Assembly (NCBI GenBank): GCA_964526965.1
Contig: CAZGML010000029.1
Span: 1 to 35,305, forward strand
DNA: 35,305 nt
DNA from: UBA6265 sp964526965
GTDB lineage: Bacteria; Chloroflexota; Chloroflexia; Thermomicrobiales; UBA6265
Direction of reading: 5' to 3'
Shown here piece by piece: positions 15,098-23,252 of this stretch. Below the pieces are notes generated by a model. The model made no database searches. It was not told the DNA's origin and saw only the letters and a list, made by a program, of their open reading frames with translations. The stretch's first letter is position 1. Each line of letters begins with the position of its first letter. A program made the position numbers and the translations under genes.

Positions 15098-15478
15098 GTG
15101 ACAGACAACATCCAGGATTTTCAGGATCAGATCGCTCATAGTCGGGCGTTAGCGGTGGATATCGCCGATATCATCGCCGAGACCCCCGCTGCAGATACAA
15201 GGGTCATTGATATTCACGAGCATTCATCAATCGCCGATGTGTTCGTGATCTGCTCGGGCGAGAATGAACGGCAACTCCGCGCGATCTACCGGGCCATTCT
15301 CGATGAGATGGGCAAAGCTGGTCACGATCCGATCCGCACGGAAGGCGATACCACCTCTGGATGGATGCTGATCGACTTTGGCGATGTTGTTGTGCATGTG
15401 TTCGATGATGATTTGCGTGGCTTCTACGATCTCGAAGGTCGGTGGGAAAACGCGCCAGTGCTTCTTTCGATTCAGTAA
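15098..15478 (+). CDS. rsfS: Ribosomal silencing factor RsfS
   Basis: The 126-residue protein binds L14 on the large subunit and blocks subunit joining when nutrients are scarce. The conserved RsfS core is clear: ALAVDIADIIAE, IADVFVICSGENERQLRAI, the turn EGDTTSGWMLIDFGDVVVHVF and YDLEGRWENAP. Length is typical. The start is GTG. A GGGAG run lies about 14 bases upstream, which is farther than ideal. It follows the CAT tRNA by 34 bases and precedes a small membrane-protein gene by 30 bases. Confidence 0.95.
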   Translation: MTDNIQDFQDQIAHSRALAVDIADIIAETPAADTRVIDIHEHSSIADVFVICSGENERQLRAIYRAILDEMGKAGHDPIRTEGDTTSGWMLIDFGDVVVHVFDDDLRGFYDLEGRWENAPVLLSIQ

Positions 15479-15508
15479 ATTTTGCGACTGAGGTACCCAG
15501 GATCGACG

Positions 15509-15694
15509 ATGAATAACTCCAACAATGCGACGACCTTCCTGGTCGGAATTCTTATTGGCCTTCTCGGCGGATTCTTCATCGGCGCATTTTTCGGCAAGAG
15601 TATATTCCAACTCGCATCATTGCTCATTCATATGGTCACCAAAGGGTCGAAATCCGATAAGGACCGCATGAAGTTCGAGCTGCTTCTCCAGTAG
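15509..15694 (+). CDS. Small single-span membrane protein, unknown function
   Basis: The 61-residue protein begins MNNSNNATTFLVGILIGLLG and has one long hydrophobic Gly-rich segment (about 8-33, with several GxxxG-like spacings). It ends in a charged tail with KGSKSDKDRMKFE. The frame is open from a TTG at 15482, but the ATG at 15509 has AGGA six bases upstream and is preferred. I recognise no family, although YtxH-like or secretion-accessory small proteins look similar. It is likely cotranscribed with rsfS. Confidence 0.6.
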   Translation: MNNSNNATTFLVGILIGLLGGFFIGAFFGKSIFQLASLLIHMVTKGSKSDKDRMKFELLLQ

Positions 15695-15730
15695 CCTGAT
15701 CTACTCAATGAGACAAATCGAAACGGTGCC

Positions 15731-15754
15731 AGCTCCAATCATGAGGTTGGGGCT
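15731..15754. terminator. Hairpin between convergent genes
   Basis: AGCTCCAA (15731-15738) pairs with TTGGGGCT (15747-15754) with one G-U pair and an eight-base loop. It spans the stop region of the minus-strand transferase gene and lies 36 bases after the plus-strand small protein. The tails are not T-rich. Confidence 0.35.
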
Positions 15755-16824
15755 GAACTGTCGATGAGCCCCTTGTCTGGCTGTCGTGCGAGTAACCACA
15801 GGATCACCAGCAGGATGATAGCCAGCACGATTAGTGCTATCAGCTTGGCTTCCTGCGTGGGCAGAAACAGCGCCGCAGCCCCGAAAATTCCCGAAATCCC
15901 CGAGAAGATCAGTACGATCTGCTTCTGATTGAATCCGGCGCGGAGCAGCCGATGGTGCAAATGCCGGTTATCGCGGTGCATTGCGTTCTGCCCGTTCATG
16001 ATGCGATTCATGGTGACCCAGAGGCCGTCCATGATGGGAAAGCCGAGAACGAGGAGCATCATCCCGATCTTGGCGCCGCCGATAATCGAGATCACTCCGA
16101 GTGTATAGCCGAGGAACATCGCACCCGCGTCGCCCATAATCACCTTGCTCGGATGCCAGTTGAACGGGAGGAATCCGAGGATTGCCGCGCCGAGCATGAG
16201 TGGCAGGAGCGATATGGTGAACTGGGGAAGTCCGCCAAAGCCCCAGAACGTGTGGATGAACATCACACTGCATGCGACAAGTGAGATCGAACCAGCGAGG
16301 CCGTCCAGCCCATCTACCCAGTTCATCACGTTCATCATGCCTACCAGCCAGACCACCGTTCCGATAACAGCGATGATGAGTGGAAACGTTGTGAGGCCGA
16401 ATATCGGCAGGTGCACCTGTTCGATAATCATGCCGCGAGATTCACCCTGAAACCTGGGCATGATGACCATCATGGCGGCGACCACCTGCCAGATCAGCCG
16501 AACAGTAGGTGGCAGGCTAATCGCATCATCCACCAGCATCACGGCGACGACGATTGCGGCACCAATGACCATGAGCAGGATTCGCTCCGTCTCAGCCGGA
16601 AAGCGCTCTACTGGCAGTGAGTACGAAACACCGACACCAACCAGAAACGCCAGGTACATGGCGACGCCAAGACCTCGCGCAACAATGTTTGGATTGACGC
16701 GTGTGGGGCCTGGTCGATCGACCAGACCCCATTTTTCGAATAACGAGCTCGCCTTCGCCACAAATGCATACGAAGCAATCAGCGTTATTAGGAATAGAAC
16801 CAGCGCGATGAGCCCATTAGCCAA
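15739..16824 (-). CDS. Undecaprenyl-phosphate GlcNAc-1-phosphate transferase-like (WecA/TagO/MraY family)
   Basis: The 361-residue polytopic membrane protein transfers a sugar-1-phosphate from a UDP-sugar to a polyprenyl phosphate, the first step of a cell-surface glycopolymer. Key elements are D99-D100 (LVDDAISLPP), the NVMNWVDGLDG motif (165-174), GDAGAMFLG (231-239) and the cytoplasmic HRDNRHLHHRLL (283-294), which separates the WecA/TagO group from MraY. About ten hydrophobic segments are visible. The start is TTG with AAGGA eight bases upstream. It follows glyA by 30 bases. The exact donor sugar cannot be assigned. Confidence 0.9.
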   Translation of the reverse strand: MANGLIALVLFLITLIASYAFVAKASSLFEKWGLVDRPGPTRVNPNIVARGLGVAMYLAFLVGVGVSYSLPVERFPAETERILLMVIGAAIVVAVMLVDDAISLPPTVRLIWQVVAAMMVIMPRFQGESRGMIIEQVHLPIFGLTTFPLIIAVIGTVVWLVGMMNVMNWVDGLDGLAGSISLVACSVMFIHTFWGFGGLPQFTISLLPLMLGAAILGFLPFNWHPSKVIMGDAGAMFLGYTLGVISIIGGAKIGMMLLVLGFPIMDGLWVTMNRIMNGQNAMHRDNRHLHHRLLRAGFNQKQIVLIFSGISGIFGAAALFLPTQEAKLIALIVLAIILLVILWLLARQPDKGLIDSSAPTS

Positions 16825-16854
16825 GGATGAGATCCTTCAATAGCGTCGTGTTGC

Positions 16855-18108
16855 CTAGCTGAGGCCGGGAACGCCAAAGCCCGACGTGAGCTCACGAACC
16901 TGCTTTCGCACCTCGTCGAGGTTGGACTGGTTCTCCGGCTCGCGCAGCACGCGCACCATCATATCCGCCACCGCTTCGACATCAGCTTCTTTGAATCCGC
17001 GCGTCGTCACGGCCGGCGTGCCGATGCGGAGTCCACTGGTCTGGAATGCGCTGCGCTTCTCGCCTGGAATGGTGTTGCGGTTTGTGGAAATGCCAACTTC
17101 GTCAAGGATCCGCTCAGCCTTGCGACCACTGATCCCGAGGGCATCTACATTCACCAGGAAGAGATGATTGTCGGTTCCGCCCGTAATCACGGGCACTCCG
17201 CGCTCAACGAAAGCCTTGGCCATAGCCGCAGCGTTCGCCTTCACCTGCTTAGCGTACGTCTTGAAGTCATCGCCTGCTGCCTCGCCAAATGCGATCGCCT
17301 TGGCAGCGATGATGTGCATCAGCGGTCCCCCCTGCATACCCGGGAACACCGTCTTGTTGATTCCCTTGGACAGCTCCTCGTCATCGGTCAAGATGAAGCC
17401 GGAGCGTGGGCCGCGCAGAGTCTTGTGTGCTGTCGACGTGGTGATGTGGGCGTGACCAACAGAGCTTGGGTGCTCGCCTGCCGCAATGAGCCCGGCGATG
17501 TGCGCTATGTCCGAGAAGAGGTACGCCCCTACTTCGTCTGCAATTTCACGGAACTTTTTGAAATCGATTGTGCGGCTGTATGCGCTGGCACCAGAGATGA
17601 TCGCCTTCGGGCGCACCTCCTTGGCAACACGCAAGACCTCGTCGTAGTTGATCAGGCCGGTGTCTTGCTCCACGCCGTAGAAATGGGCTTCGAAGAATCT
17701 GCCGGAGAAGTTGACGTCCTTCCCGTGAGTCAGGTGTCCACCCTCGCTCAGGTTCATCCCGAGAATTTTGTCGCCGGGATCCAGCACGGAGAAAAACGCA
17801 GCCAGATTGGCGTTTGCACCGGAGTGAGGCTGCACGTTCGCGTAGCCGGCGCCGAAGAGGCTTGTTACGCGTTCGATGGCAAGGTTCTCTACGATATCGA
17901 CGTATTCACATCCGCCGTAGTATCGCTTGCCTGGAAGGCCCTCTGCATATTTGTTGGTGAGCACCGTACCGGCTGCTGCCAACACTGCAGGACTGACATA
18001 GTTTTCGGAAGCGATGAGCTCGATTCCTTCCTTCTGTCGCTGCTCCTCTTTCTGAATCGCTGCAGCAACATCAGGATCAGCCTGCTTAATCACATCAAGA
18101 CCAACCAT
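16855..18108 (-). CDS. glyA: Serine hydroxymethyltransferase
   Basis: The 417-residue PLP enzyme interconverts serine and glycine with tetrahydrofolate and 5,10-methylene-tetrahydrofolate. The motifs are full: IASENYVSP, GKRYYGGCEYVD, NVQPHSGANAN, SDIAHIAGL with D200 and H203, and the PLP lysine K229 in TTSTAHKTLRGPRSG. The ATG has AGGAG nine bases upstream. It is divergent from galE across 126 bases. It supplies glycine to the glycine cleavage system encoded a few kilobases away and one-carbon units for purines. Confidence 0.98.
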   Translation of the reverse strand: MVGLDVIKQADPDVAAAIQKEEQRQKEGIELIASENYVSPAVLAAAGTVLTNKYAEGLPGKRYYGGCEYVDIVENLAIERVTSLFGAGYANVQPHSGANANLAAFFSVLDPGDKILGMNLSEGGHLTHGKDVNFSGRFFEAHFYGVEQDTGLINYDEVLRVAKEVRPKAIISGASAYSRTIDFKKFREIADEVGAYLFSDIAHIAGLIAAGEHPSSVGHAHITTSTAHKTLRGPRSGFILTDDEELSKGINKTVFPGMQGGPLMHIIAAKAIAFGEAAGDDFKTYAKQVKANAAAMAKAFVERGVPVITGGTDNHLFLVNVDALGISGRKAERILDEVGISTNRNTIPGEKRSAFQTSGLRIGTPAVTTRGFKEADVEAVADMMVRVLREPENQSNLDEVRKQVRELTSGFGVPGLS

Positions 18109-18234
18109 CGTACCTGGCTCCTGTCAATTAGCATCGAAAACCATGGATATTTAGCGGTTATCGTGCCGTCGAAAGCATCGTTGGCAGTGTAACATGGAGG
18201 CTGCAAAACGCTGATAACTCAGGGAGATTTTTTA
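18109..18234. promoter_or_regulatory. Divergent promoter region of glyA and galE
   Basis: This 126-base gap must hold promoters for both directions. TTGGCA at 18181-18186 is a candidate -35 for galE, but no good -10 follows at 17 bases. GGGAG lies eight bases before the galE ATG. No recognisable operator was seen. Confidence 0.4.
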
Positions 18235-19218
18235 ATGCGTGTACTCGTCACCGGCGGAGCTGGATACATCGGGAGTGTCGCCATCGAGAGGTTGTTGGCC
18301 AAGGGGCACGATGTGGTTGCACTTGATTCACTTGTGCGCGGCCACCGACGGGCGATTCCAGAAGACGTCAAGTTTTTGGAATGTGACCTGCGCGATCCCA
18401 TTGCAACCCGAGAGGCAGTAAGTCAATCCGGCGCCGATGCAATCATGCACTTCGCAGCGTTGCATCTTGTGCCAGAATCCGTATCCGACCCGGGTGCGTA
18501 CTTCCAAACCAATGTTGCGGGCGGTATCAATCTGCTCTGTGCTGCGCGTGATGCCGGGATCAAGCGTTTTGTGTTTAGCTCCACAGCGGCGGTGTATGGC
18601 TCACCGCAGAGCCTGCCAATTCAGGAAGATGACCCTAAGAAGCCGATCAACCCCTACGGTCATTCGAAATACATGGTGGAGCAGTTCTTCCCGGAGTTCA
18701 AGCGCGAGCACGGCATCAACTGGGCTGCCTTTCGGTACTTCAACGTGGCGGGTGCCACGGAAACACGAGGCGAGGACCATCGGCCGGAAACACACGTGAT
18801 CCCGGTGGCGCTTGAAGTACTGATGGGCAAACGCGATGCCTTTACGGTATTCGGCACGGATTATCCGACTGAGGATGGCACCTGTATACGCGATTACGTT
18901 CACGTGATTGACCTGGCCGATGCGCACATTCGTGCCGTTGAGGCGCTGGATGGCAGGTCACTTGGTCCGATCAATCTCGGAACACGCGATGGCTTTTCTG
19001 TGAAGCAAATCGTCGATGCAGTCGAGCGCGTAACGGGTCGAGAGCTCAACGTGAAGTACGGCGAGCGCCGGGCGGGCGATCCTCCGGCACTGATTGCTGA
19101 TACCTCAAAAGCCCAGGAACTCATCGGCTGGAACCCGGTTCGATCAACTATGGATGAAATGATCGGTAGCGCCTGGAAATGGATGCAGGCACATCCCGAG
19201 GGATATGGCGAAGGCTAG
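18235..19218 (+). CDS. galE: UDP-glucose 4-epimerase
   Basis: The 327-residue extended short-chain dehydrogenase interconverts UDP-glucose and UDP-galactose with bound NAD. It shows TGGAGYIG (6-13) for NAD binding, the catalytic serine region FSSTAAVYG (114-122) and the YxxxK pair Y141/K145 in YGHSKY. C-terminal features include GTDYPTEDGTCIRDYVHV and INLGTRDGFSV, both typical of GalE. It stands alone on the plus strand and converges on plsY with 28 bases between. It may supply sugars for surface polymers, which would fit the nearby WecA/TagO-type gene. Confidence 0.95.
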   Translation: MRVLVTGGAGYIGSVAIERLLAKGHDVVALDSLVRGHRRAIPEDVKFLECDLRDPIATREAVSQSGADAIMHFAALHLVPESVSDPGAYFQTNVAGGINLLCAARDAGIKRFVFSSTAAVYGSPQSLPIQEDDPKKPINPYGHSKYMVEQFFPEFKREHGINWAAFRYFNVAGATETRGEDHRPETHVIPVALEVLMGKRDAFTVFGTDYPTEDGTCIRDYVHVIDLADAHIRAVEALDGRSLGPINLGTRDGFSVKQIVDAVERVTGRELNVKYGERRAGDPPALIADTSKAQELIGWNPVRSTMDEMIGSAWKWMQAHPEGYGEG

Positions 19219-19246
19219 AACCAGGATTTCGAGAAATTATTAGGAC

Positions 19247-19903
19247 CTAGGCGTGGTGGTTGTGCGCGGGCGGTACAGTCGGTGGCGATTGCACGGAGTT
19301 GCGCTGACCGAATTTGTTCTCCGTGCCGTTAATAAGTCGCTTGATGTTGGAGCGATGCTGGAACACGATTATCGCTCCTACGCCCACAATGCCAACCGCC
19401 CACCACGCCGGCACCTGGCCAAAGAACGCGAGGATTACCACCGTCAGTGGACCCAACAGTGCCGTCAGTATTGAGGCCAGCGAAACGTATTTCGTGACCC
19501 ACACCACAGCCACAACGAAGAGCAGGAACAGCACCAGCCATGGGAATATGGCCACGGCAGCCCCGCCGCCGGTTGCCATGCCCTTGCCACCCTTCATGCG
19601 AATGTAGGGAGACCAGCAATGCCCGGCGGTTGCTGCAATTGCGACCACCGCAACTGCCCAATCAGGCAGGTCCCACCATCGTGCGAAGACAACGGGCAGA
19701 AAGCCTTTACTGAAATCGAGGAGAAAGATAGCGATGGCGATGCGCCATCCGAGGATGCGCAAGGAGTTGGTGGCTCCGGTGGCACCACTTCCGGCCGTGC
19801 GGATGTCAACACCCTTGAGCCACTTGCCCAACACAAGTCCCCACGGCACGGCCGCGAAGAAGAATGCCGCTACCACCAGTCCCACGGAAATGATATTAAC
19901 CAT
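19247..19903 (-). CDS. plsY: Acyl-phosphate:glycerol-3-phosphate acyltransferase
   Basis: The 218-residue membrane enzyme makes lysophosphatidic acid from acyl phosphate and glycerol 3-phosphate, the first step of phospholipid synthesis. Motif 1 reads GSGATGATN (38-46). Motif 2 is GHCWSPYIRMKGGKGMATGGG in two overlapping parts (94-114). About five transmembrane segments surround them. The C-terminal tail is Pro/His-rich. It starts two bases after der, an arrangement also found in other bacteria, and the two are surely cotranscribed. Confidence 0.95.
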   Translation of the reverse strand: MVNIISVGLVVAAFFFAAVPWGLVLGKWLKGVDIRTAGSGATGATNSLRILGWRIAIAIFLLDFSKGFLPVVFARWWDLPDWAVAVVAIAATAGHCWSPYIRMKGGKGMATGGGAAVAIFPWLVLFLLFVVAVVWVTKYVSLASILTALLGPLTVVILAFFGQVPAWWAVGIVGVGAIIVFQHRSNIKRLINGTENKFGQRNSVQSPPTVPPAHNHHA

Positions 19904-19905
19904 GG

Positions 19906-21270
19906 CTAGAAGTCCTCGTGTCGATCCCTGAAGCTCATTCGAATAGGCGTTCCTTCGAAACCGAATGCCTTACGCAATTCGTTTTCCAGATACCGTCTAT
20001 ACGTAAAGTGTATCTGTTTTGGATCGTTTGTGAAAAAGATGAATGTTGGGGGATCAATGTCCGCCTGGGTCGCGTAGTAGAACTTGATCCACTTTCCTGG
20101 CCGGCTGGGCGGTTGATGCTTGTCTACAGCCTCTTTCAGCACACGATTGAGCGCAGCGGTGCTGATGCGTCGTTGTCGCTCTTCAAGTACCTCCAGGGCC
20201 GTTTCAAGCACTTGTTCTACTCGCTGACCCAGTTTGGCCGAGATGAACACAACTGGAGCGTAGGGCATGAAGTCAAGCTCACGCGCGGCTACTGCTCGCC
20301 ATGCGTCCATCGTGGAGTGATCTTTTTCGATCAGGTCCCATTTATTGACGGCGACAATCAGGCCTTTCTTCTGCTCTTCGACGTATCCCGCAATGTGAAG
20401 ATCCTGGGTGGTGAAGCCGTCTTCCGCGTTGATCAGCAGGATGACGATGTCTGCCCGCTCGATCGCCCGCATGGAGCGCATCACACTGACGCGTTCGATT
20501 CCGCGCTCCACGCGCCCACTGCGGCGAATGCCGGCCGTATCAATGAGCGTGATCGGCTCGTCGTTCCAGTAGAGTTGTGTGTCCAGGCTGTCGCGCGTCG
20601 TGCCCGCAACATCGCTGACAATGGCACGCTCCTGCCCAAGTAGCGAATTGAGCAACGCACTCTTGCCGACGTTCGGGCGACCGACGATCGCGATATTCGG
20701 TCCCTCGAGCTCGTCTTCGTCGTCTTCATCGAACTCCGGCAACGCTTCAACGACTTTGTCGAGCATATCTCCGGTGCCGTTTCCGTGATAGGCGGATATC
20801 GGCATTGGCTCGCCCAGTCCGAGCTCGTAATACTCATACGCAGCTTCACGGCGTTTCGCGGAATCGGCCTTATTCAGTGCGAGTACTACAGGCTTGTCTG
20901 CCCGGCGAAGGATCTCGGCAATGTCGAAGTCCCCGGCCGTAGGTGCGCCAGCGAGAATATCCGTCACGAAGACGATCACATCGGCTTCCGATATTGCGGC
21001 CAGCGCCTGTTCACGCGTTTCTTCCGCGATGTGCGTTTCCGAATCCGGGTCGCCGCCTGCTGTTCGGGTGATTTCATCATCCTGAAGCAGACCACCTGTA
21101 TCGACCACGGTGAACTCCGCCCCGATCCATTCGGCTGTCGCATACGTTCGATCCCGAGTGGTGCCCGGTTCGTTCTGGACGATCGCACGGCGTTCGCCGA
21201 TCAGGCGGTTGAAGAGCGTAGATTTTCCTACATTGGGTCTGCCCACAAGGGCAACGATCGGTTTGGCCAC
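19906..21270 (-). CDS. der: Ribosome-assembly GTPase Der (EngA)
   Basis: The 454-residue protein has two tandem GTPase domains and a C-terminal KH-like domain and acts in large-subunit maturation. Domain 1 has GRPNVGKS (10-17), DTGG (57-60) and NKAD (133-136). Domain 2 has GRPNVGKS (197-204), DTAG (244-247) and NKWD (309-312). An acidic linker (EFDEDDEDELEG) joins the domains. The open frame extends to 21351, but the GTG at 21270 is chosen. It has GAGG five bases upstream and the protein then begins VAKPIVALVG, as in the family. The upstream hairpin (21333-21370) separates it from gcvPA. Confidence 0.97.
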   Translation of the reverse strand: MAKPIVALVGRPNVGKSTLFNRLIGERRAIVQNEPGTTRDRTYATAEWIGAEFTVVDTGGLLQDDEITRTAGGDPDSETHIAEETREQALAAISEADVIVFVTDILAGAPTAGDFDIAEILRRADKPVVLALNKADSAKRREAAYEYYELGLGEPMPISAYHGNGTGDMLDKVVEALPEFDEDDEDELEGPNIAIVGRPNVGKSALLNSLLGQERAIVSDVAGTTRDSLDTQLYWNDEPITLIDTAGIRRSGRVERGIERVSVMRSMRAIERADIVILLINAEDGFTTQDLHIAGYVEEQKKGLIVAVNKWDLIEKDHSTMDAWRAVAARELDFMPYAPVVFISAKLGQRVEQVLETALEVLEERQRRISTAALNRVLKEAVDKHQPPSRPGKWIKFYYATQADIDPPTFIFFTNDPKQIHFTYRRYLENELRKAFGFEGTPIRMSFRDRHEDF

Positions 21271-21332
21271 GGATACCTCATGGTCATTAGACGGACGACT
21301 ATGCGAGGTGCTGTCGCAACGGTTGGGACAGT

Positions 21333-21370
21333 GTAAGACTGCATGGCGCAATTATGCCATACAGTCTTAC
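21333..21370. terminator. 15-bp interrupted hairpin between gcvPA and der
   Basis: GTAAGACTG (21333-21341) pairs with CAGTCTTAC (21362-21370). A single mismatch is followed by ATGGC/GCCAT, with an eight-base loop. It lies 19 bases after the gcvPA stop and before the der start. No U-run follows on the minus strand, so it may attenuate rather than stop transcription. Confidence 0.55.
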
Positions 21371-21389
21371 TTTCATAGTTCGGATTAAG

Positions 21390-22730
21390 TTATTGGGTTT
21401 TCAGCACGTCGACCAGGCGGTCGATTCCTTCCTTGCTGTTCATTTCGGTGGCGGCAATCAGTAACAGATCGCTCCAGTCGTCGTTGAACATGCCTAGGTC
21501 GACTCCGCCGAGAATCCCCTCTTCAAGCAACGCTTGAAGGATTTCTGTGGCTGGTTTTGGTGTGCGCACGGTGAATTCGTGGAAGAATTCGGAATCAAAC
21601 GCGAGCTCGTATCCATCCAGTTGGGAGATTTGGTCCGCCAGGTAGTGGGCGTTGGTGTACGCCGCCTGCCCTACTTCTCGGAACCCTTCCGGGCCAAGCG
21701 TGCTCATGTAAACGGTTGCGGCGGTTGCCATCAAACCCTGGTTGGTGCAGATGTTGGAGGTCGCCTTCTCGCGCCGGATGTGCTGCTCACGAGTTTGCAG
21801 TGTCAGCACATAGCCCCGCTTGCCTTCGCTATCGCTGGTGATACCGGCAATGCGGCCAGGCATCTGACGAACAAGCTTCTGTGTCGACCCCAAAAGTCCG
21901 ACATACGGCCCACCGTAGCTTTGGGCAACACCGAGACTTTGCCCTTCGGCGGTGACCACGTCGGCGCCAAGCTCACCCGGCGATTTCATCAGCGATAGCG
22001 GCACCGGAGAGGTGGATACGACCAGCTGCGTGCCGTTTTCATGTGCGAGGTTGGCAATGGCTTCCACGTCTTCGATAGCACCAAAGAAGTTTGGCGACGC
22101 TATCGCGATGCAGGCCAGGTCTTCGCTGAGATGCGGCTTCAGGTCGTCGACGGTCAGCACGTAGGGGTTGGCTGGTTCCACATGGGTTATTTCAACGCCG
22201 GCGCCATCTACGTAGGTGTGCATCACGTCCCGATACGAGGGAGGTACGGTGCCCGCAAGCAGCACACGATGCTTTTTGCGGCTGTTGGCGACCGTCATGA
22301 GTGCGCCTTCGGCGAATGCCGTCGCGCCGTCGTACATGCTTGCGTTTGCTACCTCGGTACCGAGCAGGGCCGCAACCATCGACTGGAACTCATAGATCAC
22401 CTGAAGCGTTCCCTGGGCGACCTCTGGCTGGTATGGCGTGTAGGCAGTGTAAAACTCGCCACGGCTTAAAATCTGCCCGACTGTTGCCGGCACATAATGC
22501 TGGTACGAGCCAGCGCCCATGTAGTTATCTTCAGGATTTGGCACGACATTTTTCGCGGCCAGGTCCTGCAGCCGACGGGCGGCTTCCATTTCGGTAAGCT
22601 GCCGAGGCAGGTTCAGTTCTGGAAAACGGACATCCTCCGGAACAGGAGCGAACAGCTCCTCGACCGATGTCGCCCCAATGGTATCGAGCATCGCTCGACG
22701 ATCGTCCGAAGTATGCGGATTAAATGACAT
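21390..22730 (-). CDS. gcvPA: Glycine dehydrogenase (decarboxylating) subunit 1
   Basis: The 446-residue protein is the N-terminal half of a split P-protein of the glycine cleavage system. Recognisable features are SFNPHTSDDRRAMLDTIG, SYQHYVPATV, the EFYTAYTPYQPEVAQGTLQ motif, NASMYDGATAFAEG and GLMATAATVYMSTLG. The PLP lysine is carried by subunit 2 (gcvPB), which is not in the window, so this chain cannot catalyse alone. The ATG at 22730 matches the family N terminus, and an open frame from TTG at 22787 would overlap gcvH. It is the last gcv gene before a hairpin and der. Confidence 0.96.
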   Translation of the reverse strand: MSFNPHTSDDRRAMLDTIGATSVEELFAPVPEDVRFPELNLPRQLTEMEAARRLQDLAAKNVVPNPEDNYMGAGSYQHYVPATVGQILSRGEFYTAYTPYQPEVAQGTLQVIYEFQSMVAALLGTEVANASMYDGATAFAEGALMTVANSRKKHRVLLAGTVPPSYRDVMHTYVDGAGVEITHVEPANPYVLTVDDLKPHLSEDLACIAIASPNFFGAIEDVEAIANLAHENGTQLVVSTSPVPLSLMKSPGELGADVVTAEGQSLGVAQSYGGPYVGLLGSTQKLVRQMPGRIAGITSDSEGKRGYVLTLQTREQHIRREKATSNICTNQGLMATAATVYMSTLGPEGFREVGQAAYTNAHYLADQISQLDGYELAFDSEFFHEFTVRTPKPATEILQALLEEGILGGVDLGMFNDDWSDLLLIAATEMNSKEGIDRLVDVLKTQ

Positions 22731-22770
22731 AGCGGAAGGATGGCCCCTCTTCTTTAGATACCTGTGAAAA

Positions 22771-23154
22771 TTACTCGTTGGCTTCAAATTCCTTGTAGGC
22801 TGCCGGGTCCATCAATTCATCAAGTTGTGACGGATCGTTCACCTTGACTTTCACCAGCCATGCGTCGTCGTACGGGGAGTTGTTGATGACCTCAGGACCA
22901 TCGACAGCAGCTTCGTTTACCTCCACGACTTCTCCATCGACCGATGAATAGATGTCGGAGGCTGCTTTCACGGATTCGACCACGCCATACGGGTCGCCAG
23001 CCTTAACCTCTTCGCCTACTTCAGGCAGTTCAAGGTATGTAATATCTCCGAGCTCATTCTGGGCATGATCGGTGATGCCAAACGTGGCGATGTCGCCTTC
23101 AAGCGATACCCATTCGTGCGTTTTCGTGTATTTCCGGTTCTCTGGTACGCTCAT
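22771..23154 (-). CDS. gcvH: Glycine cleavage system H protein
   Basis: The 127-residue lipoyl carrier shuttles the aminomethyl group between the P and T proteins. The lipoylation site is K63 in VESVKAASDIYS. The fold elements THEWVSLEGDIATFGITDHAQ and LGDITYLELPEVG precede it, and the C-terminal SPYDDAWLVKVK follows. The ATG at 23154 has AAGGAG eight bases upstream. The upstream in-frame GTG at 23163 overlaps that ribosome site and is unlikely to be used. It follows gcvT by 98 bases. Confidence 0.97.
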   Translation of the reverse strand: MSVPENRKYTKTHEWVSLEGDIATFGITDHAQNELGDITYLELPEVGEEVKAGDPYGVVESVKAASDIYSSVDGEVVEVNEAAVDGPEVINNSPYDDAWLVKVKVNDPSQLDELMDPAAYKEFEANE

Positions 23155-23252
23155 TACTTTCACTCCTTGATTCTTCAGAATGCATCTGTGAGATGCCGTT
23201 CAACCTCATGATTATGCTACGAGTTACCGATATCGTCAGGTGAGTACGCGAG

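Noticed and set aside
17164..18192. 342-codon plus-strand open frame
   Set aside because: It is the complement of glyA, which carries every SHMT motif.
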